Shown here one piece after another: positions 16,903-26,068 of a stretch of 64,000 nucleotides of DNA. This stretch comes from Sulfurospirillum sp. UBA2217. Lineage in GTDB: Bacteria > Campylobacterota > Campylobacteria > Campylobacterales > Sulfurospirillaceae. The translations under genes and the position numbers were made by a program. The DNA lies in NCBI GenBank assembly GCA_002328495.1, contig DCUJ01000013.1, positions 204,392 to 268,391 on the forward strand, read 5' to 3'. The notes beneath the pieces are model-generated. The model did not search any database and was not told where the DNA came from. It saw nothing but the letters and a program-made list of their open reading frames with translations. Positions within the stretch are counted from its first letter, which is position 1; each line of letters opens with the position of its first letter.

Positions 16903-17583
16903 ATGTCGATAGAACTTATGAATAAAGCTTTTAAAGCTAATTTACCACCTGCTTCAAAGTTACTTCTCATTGCTTTATGTGACTATGCAAATGATGATGG
17001 AATTTGTTACCCATCACTTAAAACAATTCAATCAAAAGTTAACCTTGGCAAAACAAATATTACATATCTTTTGAAATCATTTGAGCTTTTAAATGTTATT
17101 GAAAGAAGTCAGAGAAAAAGAGAAAATGGAAGCTATACATCAACTATCTATACTATCAAAAATATTGACAATATTTCATACGATAAATTTCAAAAAGTAT
17201 ACCAAGATGTCAAAAAATATATAAAAAAATCACAAAGTGAACAATCACCTATAAAAGATGTAGTGAACATGGATGCATACAAAAGTGAACATCTTGAAAC
17301 ATCAACTTCTAATCATTATCTAAATCTCTCTTCTAAAAGAGAAGATTTTAATAGCTTTAGAAAAAGAATTATTGAGCAATTTAGTGGAAAGCCAATAGCA
17401 CAAGGTGTACCTTCTTTTCTGAAAGAAACAGTTATATCTTTATCAAAAACAGGGTATTTACACAACGAGATTAGTCATCAGGATTTAGATAGATCTGATG
17501 CTATTATGGTGTGGAATTGGCTATATGAAAACCAACATATGTTGCTCAATAATGGTGTTCAAAACAACGTTTCATTAAGTTAA
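16903..17583 (+). CDS. HTH_36-type DNA-binding protein, possibly replication initiator
   Basis: A 226-residue protein whose first 85 residues form a winged helix of the HTH_36 type (LPPASKLLLIALCDYAND, GICYPSLKTI, LGKTNITYLLK). This domain is common in phage and plasmid replication proteins and in element regulators. The C-terminal half is not recognisable to me. It precedes the mobilization genes on the same strand. ATG at 16903 has AAGGAT upstream. Whether the element can replicate autonomously is not shown by the sequence. Confidence 0.6.
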   Translation: MSIELMNKAFKANLPPASKLLLIALCDYANDDGICYPSLKTIQSKVNLGKTNITYLLKSFELLNVIERSQRKRENGSYTSTIYTIKNIDNISYDKFQKVYQDVKKYIKKSQSEQSPIKDVVNMDAYKSEHLETSTSNHYLNLSSKREDFNSFRKRIIEQFSGKPIAQGVPSFLKETVISLSKTGYLHNEISHQDLDRSDAIMVWNWLYENQHMLLNNGVQNNVSLS

Positions 17584-17688
17584 TTTATTGGGTTATTAAG
17601 TAGGGCGAGCCTACTGTTTGTCTGACGACTTCTCAGCTCGTTAAGTTGGCTCTGCCCCTTAAAAACCCCGAAGAGAAAAAGGCACAAG
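17584..17688. other. Candidate oriT region upstream of mobC
   Basis: 105 non-coding bases immediately before the mobilization genes. AGTAGG (17599-17604) and CCTACT (17610-17615) form a hairpin with a 5-base loop, followed by a GC-rich stretch ending in CCCCTTAAAAACCCCG. Mobilizable elements with mobC-mobA usually keep oriT here. The nick site is not identified, so this is inference from position and hairpin. Confidence 0.45.
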
Positions 17689-17976
17689 ATGGCTAAGATT
17701 GTCCGCAAAACCATCCGCTTCAGTGAAAATGAGTATGCACTTATCCAACAAGAATTGGATAAAGCACATATCTCATTTTCCACTCTAGCACGTTCAGCGA
17801 TTTTGCGTAAAAAAATCAAATTACCTATTGAGCGTGAATTATTATCCGAACTTTCACGAATCGGCAATAATCTAAATCAAATAGCACGCTCAATCCATCA
17901 AGGGGAAAAGCGTTTAGTGCTCGCAGAGCTTGTAGCAATAGAGATTGAATTAAAAGAGCTTCGCAATGGTTGTTAA
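17689..17976 (+). CDS. mobC: MobC-like relaxosome accessory protein
   Basis: A 95-residue protein that resembles MobC/MbeC relaxosome proteins: a ribbon-helix-helix N-terminus (VRKTIRFSENEYALIQQEL) and the family motif LSRIGNNLNQIARSIH (about residues 55-70). MobC binds oriT and helps the relaxase open the DNA. It overlaps the relaxase start by 11 bases. The following relaxase confirms a mobilization module. Confidence 0.88.
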   Translation: MAKIVRKTIRFSENEYALIQQELDKAHISFSTLARSAILRKKIKLPIERELLSELSRIGNNLNQIARSIHQGEKRLVLAELVAIEIELKELRNGC

Positions 17977-19381
17977 ATTTTTTGCCAATAAACAAGGTGG
18001 ATCAGAGCGAGCTATTGATTATCTTCTCAATGAACGTGAGATGCAAAGAACGGCACGTACTCTGCAAGGTAATCCTAGTGTAACACGCAAGATCATACAA
18101 TCGATTGATCGTAAGCAAAAGGTCTGTGTAGGATGCTTGAGTTTTGAAGAAGCCAATATCGCAGAAGAAGACAAATACATTCTCATGGATGATTTTGAAA
18201 AAATGCTATTACCAACGATGCAAGGGCGTTATAACATCTTGTGGGTGGAACATACTGATAAAGGACGTTTAGAACTTAACTTTGTCATCCCAAAAATTGA
18301 CTTGAACACAGGTAAAGCACTTAATCCTTATTACCATAAAGCAGATGTAACTCGTAAAGAACTCTTTGAAGATAAATGGAATTTAATCAAAGGCTATTCC
18401 AGTGCTAAAGATCCTAGTAAATCAAGAACACTCAATACATCCACGAAGCAACACTATCTTTCTAAAGATTATAATGAGCTTGATGCACTATTGCATCAAC
18501 TTGTTGCAGACGGAATAATTAAAAACAGAGATCAACTTATTGAAACACTCAAAGGACAGGTGGAAGTAACACGCATTTCATACGAATCAATCAGTGTCAA
18601 ACTTCCAGAACATAAAAAAGCCAAACGATATAAAGGAAGCATTTATGCCCAAGAATTTACAAGCCTTGGAAGCCTTAGCGCAATCAGCCAAGGAAAAAGA
18701 GAGGCAATTGAACACTACAATAATCGAGATACACAAGCAGAGCTTAGAGCAGTTGAACAAGAACTTAATAAACATATACATTACAAAGCTGAACAGCTTA
18801 GAAAAGAGTATCACGATAGAGTTGTCCAAGACCATAAACCAACGATTGAAGATCAAAAATACTCGGCTAATTATCTCATGCATGATAACCACGACAATCA
18901 TCTGCATCGCTCCAATATGGTACTTCATGAGCCGAGAAATCAAAATACTTCAAACATGGCAAGTCCCACAAGAGATGCGTTACGAAGACAAAAATGGCAA
19001 GTTTACCGTGAATCAAAAAGATCCGTGGACATACAACAACAAGACAGTCGATCCAGACCAAAAAATTATCAAGATAGGAAATTAAATAATGACGGCATTG
19101 GAGAGAGAACTATTAGAAGAGTTAGAGAGGAGCGAGAAGCACAGCAAAGAGCTTTACAACTCCTTGAAGCACAAAGAGAAACTGTATACCGAAAAGCTGG
19201 AGATTGTTACCTCGAAGTTCAAGGAAGAAACAGAAAGGATGAGGCTGATGTACGAAGCTTCACTCAACGCATCACAAACGGATATGCAAGAATTAAAGCA
19301 ACTCTTAGAGAGGTTTATGGCAAAATAAAAGACTTAAATAAAACAATACAACATAAGATAAAAAAATACAAACATAACTAA
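17966..19381 (+). CDS. mobA: MOB-HEN (ColE1 MbeA-like) relaxase
   Basis: A 471-residue relaxase that nicks oriT and pilots the strand into a recipient through a conjugation machine provided by another element. The likely catalytic tyrosine is Y19 (AIDYL). The metal site is H96, E103 and N105 within EHTDKGRLELNF, that is H-x6-E-x-N rather than the usual three histidines. This is the HEN variant known from ColE1 MbeA, with almost the same residue positions. The C-terminal half is charged and helical. Two further genes lie inside it in another frame. No type IV secretion or coupling protein gene is present, so the element is mobilizable, not self-transmissible. Confidence 0.92.
   Translation: MVVKFFANKQGGSERAIDYLLNEREMQRTARTLQGNPSVTRKIIQSIDRKQKVCVGCLSFEEANIAEEDKYILMDDFEKMLLPTMQGRYNILWVEHTDKGRLELNFVIPKIDLNTGKALNPYYHKADVTRKELFEDKWNLIKGYSSAKDPSKSRTLNTSTKQHYLSKDYNELDALLHQLVADGIIKNRDQLIETLKGQVEVTRISYESISVKLPEHKKAKRYKGSIYAQEFTSLGSLSAISQGKREAIEHYNNRDTQAELRAVEQELNKHIHYKAEQLRKEYHDRVVQDHKPTIEDQKYSANYLMHDNHDNHLHRSNMVLHEPRNQNTSNMASPTRDALRRQKWQVYRESKRSVDIQQQDSRSRPKNYQDRKLNNDGIGERTIRRVREEREAQQRALQLLEAQRETVYRKAGDCYLEVQGRNRKDEADVRSFTQRITNGYARIKATLREVYGKIKDLNKTIQHKIKKYKHN
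18645..19085 (+). CDS. MobB/MbeB-like protein nested in mobA (other frame)
   Basis: A 146-residue frame lying wholly inside mobA, shifted by one base. I chose ATG 18645 because AAGGAAG sits 6 bases upstream; the frame could also start at GTG 18594. The N-terminal part is helical and charged (QALEALAQSAKEKERQLN), and a membrane helix follows (LIISCMITTTIICIAPIWYF, about residues 76-95), then a short polar tail. ColE1-type plasmids keep mbeB exactly so, inside mbeA in another frame. MbeB is a membrane-linked accessory. The long frame, good ribosome site, and mobD-like partner support it. Confidence 0.7.
   Translation: MPKNLQALEALAQSAKEKERQLNTTIIEIHKQSLEQLNKNLINIYITKLNSLEKSITIELSKTINQRLKIKNTRLIISCMITTTIICIAPIWYFMSREIKILQTWQVPQEMRYEDKNGKFTVNQKDPWTYNNKTVDPDQKIIKIGN
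19089..19328 (+). CDS. MobD/MbeD-like protein nested in mobA (other frame)
   Basis: A 79-residue frame inside mobA and in the same frame as the mobB-like gene, which stops 3 bases before it. It starts MTALERELLEELERSEKHSK and is a continuous charged coiled coil (KELYNSLKHKEKL...). MbeD/MobD of ColE1 begins in the same way (MTELERQLL...) and lies in the same place. GAAATTAAATA separates a weak AGGA from the ATG. Its role in ColE1 mobilization is accessory (entry exclusion or DNA transfer); I infer a similar role here. Confidence 0.72.
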   Translation: MTALERELLEELERSEKHSKELYNSLKHKEKLYTEKLEIVTSKFKEETERMRLMYEASLNASQTDMQELKQLLERFMAK

Positions 19382-19484
19382 ATATGACATTTAGGAGATA
19401 AGCAATTAAATTTTAATTAACTAAAAGATACAATTTACTTTCGTTTAAAATATCCCACTAAATACTCTTGGAAAGTACGTAATT

Positions 19485-21860
19485 ATGAATAAAAAGATAT
19501 TGACAGAAAGAGATATTTGTACTAAATTTATAACTCCAGCCTTAGAAGATGCAGGATGGGATATACACACTCAAATCATGGAAGAATTTCCTCTTACAAA
19601 AGGTCGAGTTATAGTTCGTGGTAAAGTACACACAAGAGCTCAACACAAAAGAGCCGATTATGTACTTTTTTACAAACCGAATATTCCAATAGCAGTTATC
19701 GAAGCAAAAGATAATACTCACTCCATGAGTGATGGAATGCAACAAGGTCTTGGGTATGCTGAACTTCTGCAAGTTCCTTTTGCATTTAGCTCAAACGGTG
19801 ATGGATTTTTTTTTCACAACAAAATATCACAGGATGGCATTTTAGAAAAAGAACTAGGGCTAGATGAGTTTCCCTCTCCTGAAACACTATGGAATATGTG
19901 GACAAATAACCAAGGTTTAAATGAAAAACAAAACACTTTAATCACTCAAGATTACTATAGCGATGGAAGTAAAAAAACACCAAAATATTATCAACTTTTA
20001 GCTATCAATAAAACGATAGAAGCTATCGCAAAAGGTCAAAATAGAATTCTTTTAGTAATGGCAACAGGTACTGGAAAAACTTTTACAGCTTTTCAGATTA
20101 TCTGGAGGCTATGGAAATCAAGAGCCAAAAAAAGAATTTTATTTTTAGCAGATAGAAATATTTTGGTTGATCAAACTATGACCAATGATTTTAAACCGTT
20201 TGGTTCAGCGATGACAAAAATTCAAAAGAGACAGGCAAATAAATCTTATGAAATATATCTTTCGCTATATCAAGCAGTGACGGGAAATGAAGAAGAAAGA
20301 AATATTTATAAACAATTCAGCCCTGATTTTTTTGATTTGATTGTTATAGACGAGTGTCATCGAGGAAGTGCCGCAGAAGATTCAGCATGGCATGAGATTT
20401 TGAGTTACTTTTCATCTTCAACACAGATAGGTCTTACCGCTACACCAAAAGAGACAAAAGAGGTTTCAAATATTGATTATTTTGGCGATCCAATCTACAC
20501 TTATTCACTCAAACAAGGTATTGAAGATGGATTTTTAGCACCTTATAAAGTGGTTAGAATTGACATTGACAGAGACCTTGAAGGATGGCGCCCAGACAAA
20601 GGTATGGTCGATAAATATGGTAATGAGATAGAAGATAGAATCTACAATCAAAAAGATTTTGATAAAACATTAGTTATAGAAAAAAGAACGGAGCTTGTAG
20701 CCAAAAAAGTAAGTGATTTTTTAAGGCAAACAAATCGTTTTGACAAAACAATCATTTTTTGTGACAATATAGACCATGCAGAGCGAATGAGACAAGCACT
20801 TGTAAATGAAAACAGTGACCTTGTGGCTCAAAACCACAAATATGTCATGAGAATCACAGGAGATAATGAAGAAGGAAAAGCAGAGCTTGACAATTTCATA
20901 TTTCCAGAGAGTAAATACCCAGTTATTGCCGTTACCTCTAAACTTATGACCACTGGAGTTGATGCACAAACATGTAAGCTTATAGTACTTGACCAGAGAA
21001 TACAATCAATGACAGAGTTCAAACAAATCATAGGTCGTGGAACTCGTATAAATGAAGATTTTAACAAATACTATTTTACGATTATAGACTTCAAAAAAGC
21101 TACAGAACTGTTTGCAGACCCAGATTTTGATGGTGAACCAGTACAAATTTATACCCCTAAAAATCCTGATGACTCACCAGTGCCACCAGATGATGAAACA
21201 GAAGAGACTTCAGAAAATCAAAATACCACTGATGAACAAAATCCACAAAACGATGATTTTACATTTGATGATAGTAACAATAATGAAGAAGGCTCTAAAG
21301 TACGAAAATATGTAGTTTCAAATGTCGAAGTAAAAGTAGCAGCGGAGAGAGTGCAATACTTTGACGCAAATGGAAAACTCATCACAGAATCTCTAAAAGA
21401 CTACACCAAAAAAACACTCTCAAAAGAGTTTGCATCTTTGGATGATTTTTTGACAAAATGGACAAAATCAGAGAAAAAACAAGCCATCATTGAAGAGCTA
21501 TCAAACCAAGGTGTATTTTTTGAAGCACTTGCCGATGAAGTGGGCAAAGATTGTGACCCTTTTGATCTATTGTGTCATGTGGCTTGGGATATGCCACCAC
21601 TTACGAGAAAAGAGCGAGCCGAGCAAGTGAAAAAACAAAACTACTTTACAAAATATGGAGAAAAAGCAAGAATAGTTCTTGAAGCACTTCTTGATAAATA
21701 TGCCGATGAGGGAATAGTGCAAATCGAACAAACTCAGATCTTGACCGTTTCACCTTTTACAAACATAGGTACTCCTATAGAAATCATCAAAGCTTTTGGT
21801 GGGCTAGACCTTTACAATCAAGCGATACACGACTTAGAACAAGCACTTTACTGTGCATAA
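19485..21860 (+). CDS. hsdR: Type I restriction enzyme HsdR
   Basis: Motor and endonuclease subunit of a type I restriction system. The N-terminal nuclease shows D58 and E73-A-K75 (RADYVLFYKP, VIEAKDN), the PD-(D/E)XK pattern. The SF2 motor has Walker A MATGTGKT (192-199), DECH (289-292) and TATPK. A low-complexity acidic/Asn-rich linker (about residues 552-600) precedes the C-terminal HsdM-binding region. Length 791 is like the short type IB HsdR. It is the first gene of the cargo operon and is followed after 22 bases by the HsdM-HsdS fusion. Confidence 0.95.
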   Translation: MNKKILTERDICTKFITPALEDAGWDIHTQIMEEFPLTKGRVIVRGKVHTRAQHKRADYVLFYKPNIPIAVIEAKDNTHSMSDGMQQGLGYAELLQVPFAFSSNGDGFFFHNKISQDGILEKELGLDEFPSPETLWNMWTNNQGLNEKQNTLITQDYYSDGSKKTPKYYQLLAINKTIEAIAKGQNRILLVMATGTGKTFTAFQIIWRLWKSRAKKRILFLADRNILVDQTMTNDFKPFGSAMTKIQKRQANKSYEIYLSLYQAVTGNEEERNIYKQFSPDFFDLIVIDECHRGSAAEDSAWHEILSYFSSSTQIGLTATPKETKEVSNIDYFGDPIYTYSLKQGIEDGFLAPYKVVRIDIDRDLEGWRPDKGMVDKYGNEIEDRIYNQKDFDKTLVIEKRTELVAKKVSDFLRQTNRFDKTIIFCDNIDHAERMRQALVNENSDLVAQNHKYVMRITGDNEEGKAELDNFIFPESKYPVIAVTSKLMTTGVDAQTCKLIVLDQRIQSMTEFKQIIGRGTRINEDFNKYYFTIIDFKKATELFADPDFDGEPVQIYTPKNPDDSPVPPDDETEETSENQNTTDEQNPQNDDFTFDDSNNNEEGSKVRKYVVSNVEVKVAAERVQYFDANGKLITESLKDYTKKTLSKEFASLDDFLTKWTKSEKKQAIIEELSNQGVFFEALADEVGKDCDPFDLLCHVAWDMPPLTRKERAEQVKKQNYFTKYGEKARIVLEALLDKYADEGIVQIEQTQILTVSPFTNIGTPIEIIKAFGGLDLYNQAIHDLEQALYCA

Positions 21861-21882
21861 AATTAAATTATTAGGATATTAA

Positions 21883-24159
21883 ATGGCTATTGGAACTTTG
21901 ATAAAAATCATACAAGATATTATGAGAAAAGATGTGGGTGTTGATGGAGATGCTCAAAGAATCAGCCAAATAGTGTGGTTACTTTTTCTTAAAATATTTG
22001 ATGACAAAGAACAAGAGTGGGAGCTAACAGTACCAAACTACAAATCACCTCTTCAAAATCGCTTCCGTTGGTCAAACTGGGCAAAAAATCCAGAGGGTAT
22101 CACAGGTGATGAGCTGATAGATTTTGTAAACAACAACCTTTTCCCATCGCTTAAAAGATTAGCAACAACTGCTGGAGTATCAGAGTATGGAAGAGTTATA
22201 GGTACAGTGTTTGAAGATGCTTACAACTATATGAAATCAGGAACACTTCTAAGACAAGTTATCAACACTATCGAAGAAGATGTGGACTTTAACTCATCAA
22301 CCGATAGACATCTTTTCAATGACATTTACGAAAAGATTTTGGCAGACCTTCAATCAGCTGGGAATGCTGGAGAATACTACACCCCAAGAGCCGTGACACA
22401 GTTCATCGTAGATATGATAGACCCACAACTTGGACAGTCAGTAATGGACCCAGCTTGCGGTACAGGTGGATTTTTGACATGTGCGATAGACCATCTCAAA
22501 AAACAAGTAAAAACTCCAGATGATACAAAAACATTGTCAAACTCTATCCATGGAATAGAGAAAAAACCACTTCCACATATGCTTGCTATGACAAATATGA
22601 TGCTTCACGGTATCGATGTGCCTACAAATATCAGACACACAAACACACTAGGCGATAGACCATACATAGATTATAAATCAAAAGATAGAGTAGATATTAT
22701 CATTACAAATCCGCCATTTGGCGGTATGGAAGAAAATGGTATAGAGTCAAACTTCCTAAAAAAACATCAAACAAGAGAAACAGCAGACCTCTTTATGGCT
22801 CTTATCATGCACTTGCTCAAGCTCGACAAAGGACGAGCTGCAGTGGTGCTACCTGATGGTTTTTTATTTGGTGAAGGTGTTAAAACGACTCTAAAAAGAG
22901 AGCTTTTGAAAGAGTTCAATCTTCACACGATAGTAAGACTTCCAAAAGGTGTATTTAGCCCATATACAAGCATCAATACAAATATCTTATTTTTTGAAAA
23001 AGGTGGAGAAACAGAAGAAGTTTGGTTTTTTGAACACCCATATCCAGATGGGTACAAATCATACTCAAGATCAAATCCACTCACTATAGAAGAGTTTGAC
23101 TTAGAAAAAGAGTGGTGGGGTGGAAGTAGCCGAAAAGAGAGAAAAGTTACAAAAAATGCTTGGAAAGTAAGTGTAAAAAATCTTGAAGAGAGAAACTATA
23201 ACTTTGACTGTAAAAATCCTCACTTTGAAGAGATAATCCACCAAGATCCAGTGGAACTCATGAATGAATATGAAAATATGCAATTAGTGCTTGAAAAGGT
23301 ACAAAGTCAGCTGAAATCAGAAATAATGCAAGCTTTTGAAAATACAGATAAAGCAACGGAAATTATTTCAAAGAATTTTAATGATTTTTTCTCCAGTAAG
23401 CAAAATATTACTAAATTAAAACAATTAACTTTACAACTTGCGATGCAAGGCAAGCTTGTAGCACAAGAGCCAAATGAGCAACCTGCAAGTGAGTTGTTAA
23501 AAGAGATTGAAAAAGAGAAAAGAGCAAATAAAGTAAAATCGTTAGAGCCTATTAAACCAGAATCAATTCCTTATAACTTGCCAAATGGATGGCAATGGGT
23601 TTATCTAAATGATTTTGGTGTTTGGAAGTCTGGTTCTACACCAAGCCGTACTAATAGTGCCTATTATGATGGAGATATTCCATGGGTGAAATCTGGAGAA
23701 GTAAAACAAGGACTTATCAAAAATACCGAAGAAACCATCACTCAAAAGGCATTAGATGAGTGTTCGCTAGGTCTGAATCCTATTGGTTCTGTATTGGTAG
23801 CTATGTACGGAGCAAATATAGGAGAGGTTGGAATATTGGAAGTTGAAGCTACAACAAATCAAGCAATTTGTGCATGTCAAACATTTAGTAAAATTAATAA
23901 CCAATTTTTGAAATTTTTAATAGATTCACTCAAAGGATATTTTATCTCTCAAGGAGCTGGTGCGGCACAACCAAATATTTCAAGAGTTAAAATTATTAAT
24001 TCGATAGTTCCTTTGCCACCATTCAACGAACAACAAAGAATCGTAGAAAAAATCATTCAGCTTATGGCTTTATGTGATGACCTTGAAAAACAGATAGAAA
24101 ATAGCTCATCAAAAAAAACACAACTATTAAATGCCATTATGTCGAATTTAGGAAAATAA
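21883..24159 (+). CDS. hsdM: HsdM-HsdS fusion with a single target-recognition domain
   Basis: A 758-residue fusion. Residues 1-450 are HsdM, an N6-adenine methyltransferase: DPACGTGGF (189-197, SAM binding) and NPPFGG (276-281, catalytic). Residues 500-545 match the start of a type IB HsdS (LQLAMQGKLVAQ, then NEQPASELL). Residues 565-720 form one HsdS-type recognition domain ending in the conserved LPPFNEQQRIVEKI. Only one such domain is present, a half HsdS. Two copies would be needed to read a site, so I expect a palindromic recognition sequence. The reading frame is continuous. Only 22 bases separate it from hsdR and 1 base from the next gene. Confidence 0.93.
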   Translation: MAIGTLIKIIQDIMRKDVGVDGDAQRISQIVWLLFLKIFDDKEQEWELTVPNYKSPLQNRFRWSNWAKNPEGITGDELIDFVNNNLFPSLKRLATTAGVSEYGRVIGTVFEDAYNYMKSGTLLRQVINTIEEDVDFNSSTDRHLFNDIYEKILADLQSAGNAGEYYTPRAVTQFIVDMIDPQLGQSVMDPACGTGGFLTCAIDHLKKQVKTPDDTKTLSNSIHGIEKKPLPHMLAMTNMMLHGIDVPTNIRHTNTLGDRPYIDYKSKDRVDIIITNPPFGGMEENGIESNFLKKHQTRETADLFMALIMHLLKLDKGRAAVVLPDGFLFGEGVKTTLKRELLKEFNLHTIVRLPKGVFSPYTSINTNILFFEKGGETEEVWFFEHPYPDGYKSYSRSNPLTIEEFDLEKEWWGGSSRKERKVTKNAWKVSVKNLEERNYNFDCKNPHFEEIIHQDPVELMNEYENMQLVLEKVQSQLKSEIMQAFENTDKATEIISKNFNDFFSSKQNITKLKQLTLQLAMQGKLVAQEPNEQPASELLKEIEKEKRANKVKSLEPIKPESIPYNLPNGWQWVYLNDFGVWKSGSTPSRTNSAYYDGDIPWVKSGEVKQGLIKNTEETITQKALDECSLGLNPIGSVLVAMYGANIGEVGILEVEATTNQAICACQTFSKINNQFLKFLIDSLKGYFISQGAGAAQPNISRVKIINSIVPLPPFNEQQRIVEKIIQLMALCDDLEKQIENSSSKKTQLLNAIMSNLGK

Positions 24160-24160
24160 G

Positions 24161-26053
24161 ATGCGATTAAAATATGTTTTTATCAAAGAGTACAAAAATC
24201 TAAAAGAGTTTAAAATAACCTTTGATGGAAGCAGTTTTATCGATGTTTTTGTAGGCAAAAATGGCTCTGGTAAATCGAACTTCTTTGAGGCTTTGATAAA
24301 GATTTTTCATCATTTGCATAAAGATGCAGAGATTTCATTTGACTATGTCATTAAATATGAGATGAATGGGCATGAAATTGAAATCAGATGGGAAAATAAC
24401 CAAAGATATGTGGGTGGAAGAGCTCAAGCTACTTTGGGTCAAACTCCATTTCCAAATAACATCATAGTCTATTATTCAGGGCATAATAAGCAAATTGCAC
24501 ACTTACTTAATCAGTATGAGTCTTCTTTTGGAAAGAGAATTAAAAATTCTACTGTTGATGATAGTAGATTTTTTATTGGGATTGGTCCAGAATATAAAGA
24601 AATTTTATTGTCTGTTTTATTACTGCAAAATGAAAGCAACAAAGCTAGAGAGTTTTTGGTTAATCAATTAGGGATTCATCGTTTAGGTATGCAAAAGCCT
24701 GGGCAGAGTGATTTAACAGAGCCAATATTAAAATTAGTTTTAAAGCGTCCAAAATATGCAAAAACTGATTCATTTAATATAGAGCATAATGATGAAAGTG
24801 ATCAATATTGGAAAGCTGATGGCTTAGTGAAAGATTTTTTAACCAAACTATCTTTATGCAAAACCAGTACACCAGGTGGTGTGACTGTAACTGAAGGTTA
24901 TTTGAGTTCAGATGATAAATATATTTTATATTTTGAAATCGAAAAAATACAAAATGAATTTAGTGGTTATTCATTGAAACAACTGTTTAATCAATTTGAT
25001 AATCTCAAAACTCTTGGCATGTTAGAAAGTATGTCAATTCCATTAGAATTAAACAATGGCTTGAGTGGAAATATTTTTGATTTTAGTGATGGTCAGTTCC
25101 AGTCAATTTATATTTATACGATTATGGAAATTTTTAAAGATTTAGAGTGTGTTACTTTACTAGATGAACCTGATGCTTTTTTACATCCAGAATGGCAATT
25201 TAAATTTTTAGAACAAGTATATGAGATAACAAATACCACATCAAAAAACAATCATGTTTTGATGAGTAGTCATAGTGCAATTACTTTGGTAAATTATAAT
25301 AATCGAAAAATTAGAATGTTTGTTTTTGATAATGACAAGATTAAAAATATGAATGTTAATAAAGATTATGCAATAAAACAGCTTTCTTCAAATTTAATAA
25401 TTTACAAAGAAAATGAGCAAATTTTAAATATTCTTAGAAATATTAATGTTGAAAGATTACCGATTCTTTTTACTGAAGGCAGTACTGATCCAGATATTAT
25501 AAAATTAGCCTGGAATAATCTGTATCATGAACCTATACCATTTATTCCAATTTATGCTTTTAACTGCGATTATTTAAGACGATTAATCTTAGATGAACGA
25601 ATTGAGAATGAGTCGAATGGGAAACCGATTTTTGGGATATTTGATTTTGATTTGGCATACAACCAATGGAAATCAATAAAAGACAAAGGATCTTGGATAG
25701 ATGTTGAAACAGATCCATATAAAGGACTCTGCACTAAAAACTCTGCAAAAGAACAGTATGCTTTTATTCTACCCGTTCCGAATATTCAAGAAATAGAGAA
25801 CCAAGTAATTATTGATAAAGATGAAAAAACTCATTATGAGCATGACTCTGTAATGTGTATAGAACACCTTTTTTATAAGGCACCAAACACAGATACATAC
25901 TTTGAAGTTATTCGTAAGCCAGGTGGTGCCCAAATTGTTCAATTTAAAGGTGATAAAACACAATTCGCGAAAGATGTAGTGCCGACTATTGATGTGGCAT
26001 ATTTTGAAGTATTTAGACCAATGTTTGATTTTATAAAATCAAAATGCGTATAA
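24161..26053 (+). CDS. OLD-like ATPase with TOPRIM nuclease-like C-terminus
   Basis: A 630-residue protein with an ABC/SMC-like ATPase: Walker A VGKNGSGKSN (31-40), signature-like FSDGQ (308-312), Walker B TLLDEPD (332-338), and switch histidine SSHSA (371). The C-terminal part shows E439 (LFTEG) and D495-F-D497 (GIFDFD), the E...DxD pattern of a TOPRIM domain as in OLD and GajA proteins. OLD proteins are ATP-dependent nucleases used in phage defence. The start lies one base after the HsdM-HsdS stop, so it is part of the same operon. It lacks a GajB-like UvrD partner but is followed by a RecD-like helicase. Confidence 0.85.
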   Translation: MRLKYVFIKEYKNLKEFKITFDGSSFIDVFVGKNGSGKSNFFEALIKIFHHLHKDAEISFDYVIKYEMNGHEIEIRWENNQRYVGGRAQATLGQTPFPNNIIVYYSGHNKQIAHLLNQYESSFGKRIKNSTVDDSRFFIGIGPEYKEILLSVLLLQNESNKAREFLVNQLGIHRLGMQKPGQSDLTEPILKLVLKRPKYAKTDSFNIEHNDESDQYWKADGLVKDFLTKLSLCKTSTPGGVTVTEGYLSSDDKYILYFEIEKIQNEFSGYSLKQLFNQFDNLKTLGMLESMSIPLELNNGLSGNIFDFSDGQFQSIYIYTIMEIFKDLECVTLLDEPDAFLHPEWQFKFLEQVYEITNTTSKNNHVLMSSHSAITLVNYNNRKIRMFVFDNDKIKNMNVNKDYAIKQLSSNLIIYKENEQILNILRNINVERLPILFTEGSTDPDIIKLAWNNLYHEPIPFIPIYAFNCDYLRRLILDERIENESNGKPIFGIFDFDLAYNQWKSIKDKGSWIDVETDPYKGLCTKNSAKEQYAFILPVPNIQEIENQVIIDKDEKTHYEHDSVMCIEHLFYKAPNTDTYFEVIRKPGGAQIVQFKGDKTQFAKDVVPTIDVAYFEVFRPMFDFIKSKCV

Positions 26054-26068
26054 ACAGGAAAAAATCAG

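Noticed and set aside
18587..18943. Minus-strand frame of 118 codons opposite mobA
   Set aside because: Lies opposite the nested mobB-like frame, has no ribosome site and a low-complexity hydrophobic character; treated as a shadow.
20968..20977. TTACATGTAA in the island
   Set aside because: AACATGTAAG here and TTACATGTGTAA near 32653 are only partial matches, so the exact palindrome is absent from the island.
20721..21005. Minus-strand reading frames inside hsdR and other long genes
   Set aside because: They are shadows of genes with clear motifs, show no ribosome site or known domain, and were left out. The same applies to frames opposite hslU, acnB, the DAHP synthase gene and the CheB-CheR gene.
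21883..24159. Two separate hsdM and hsdS genes joined by a sequence error
   Set aside because: The frame is continuous, there is no ribosome site or start at the expected HsdS beginning, and the linker has ordinary sequence, so I accept a real fusion.
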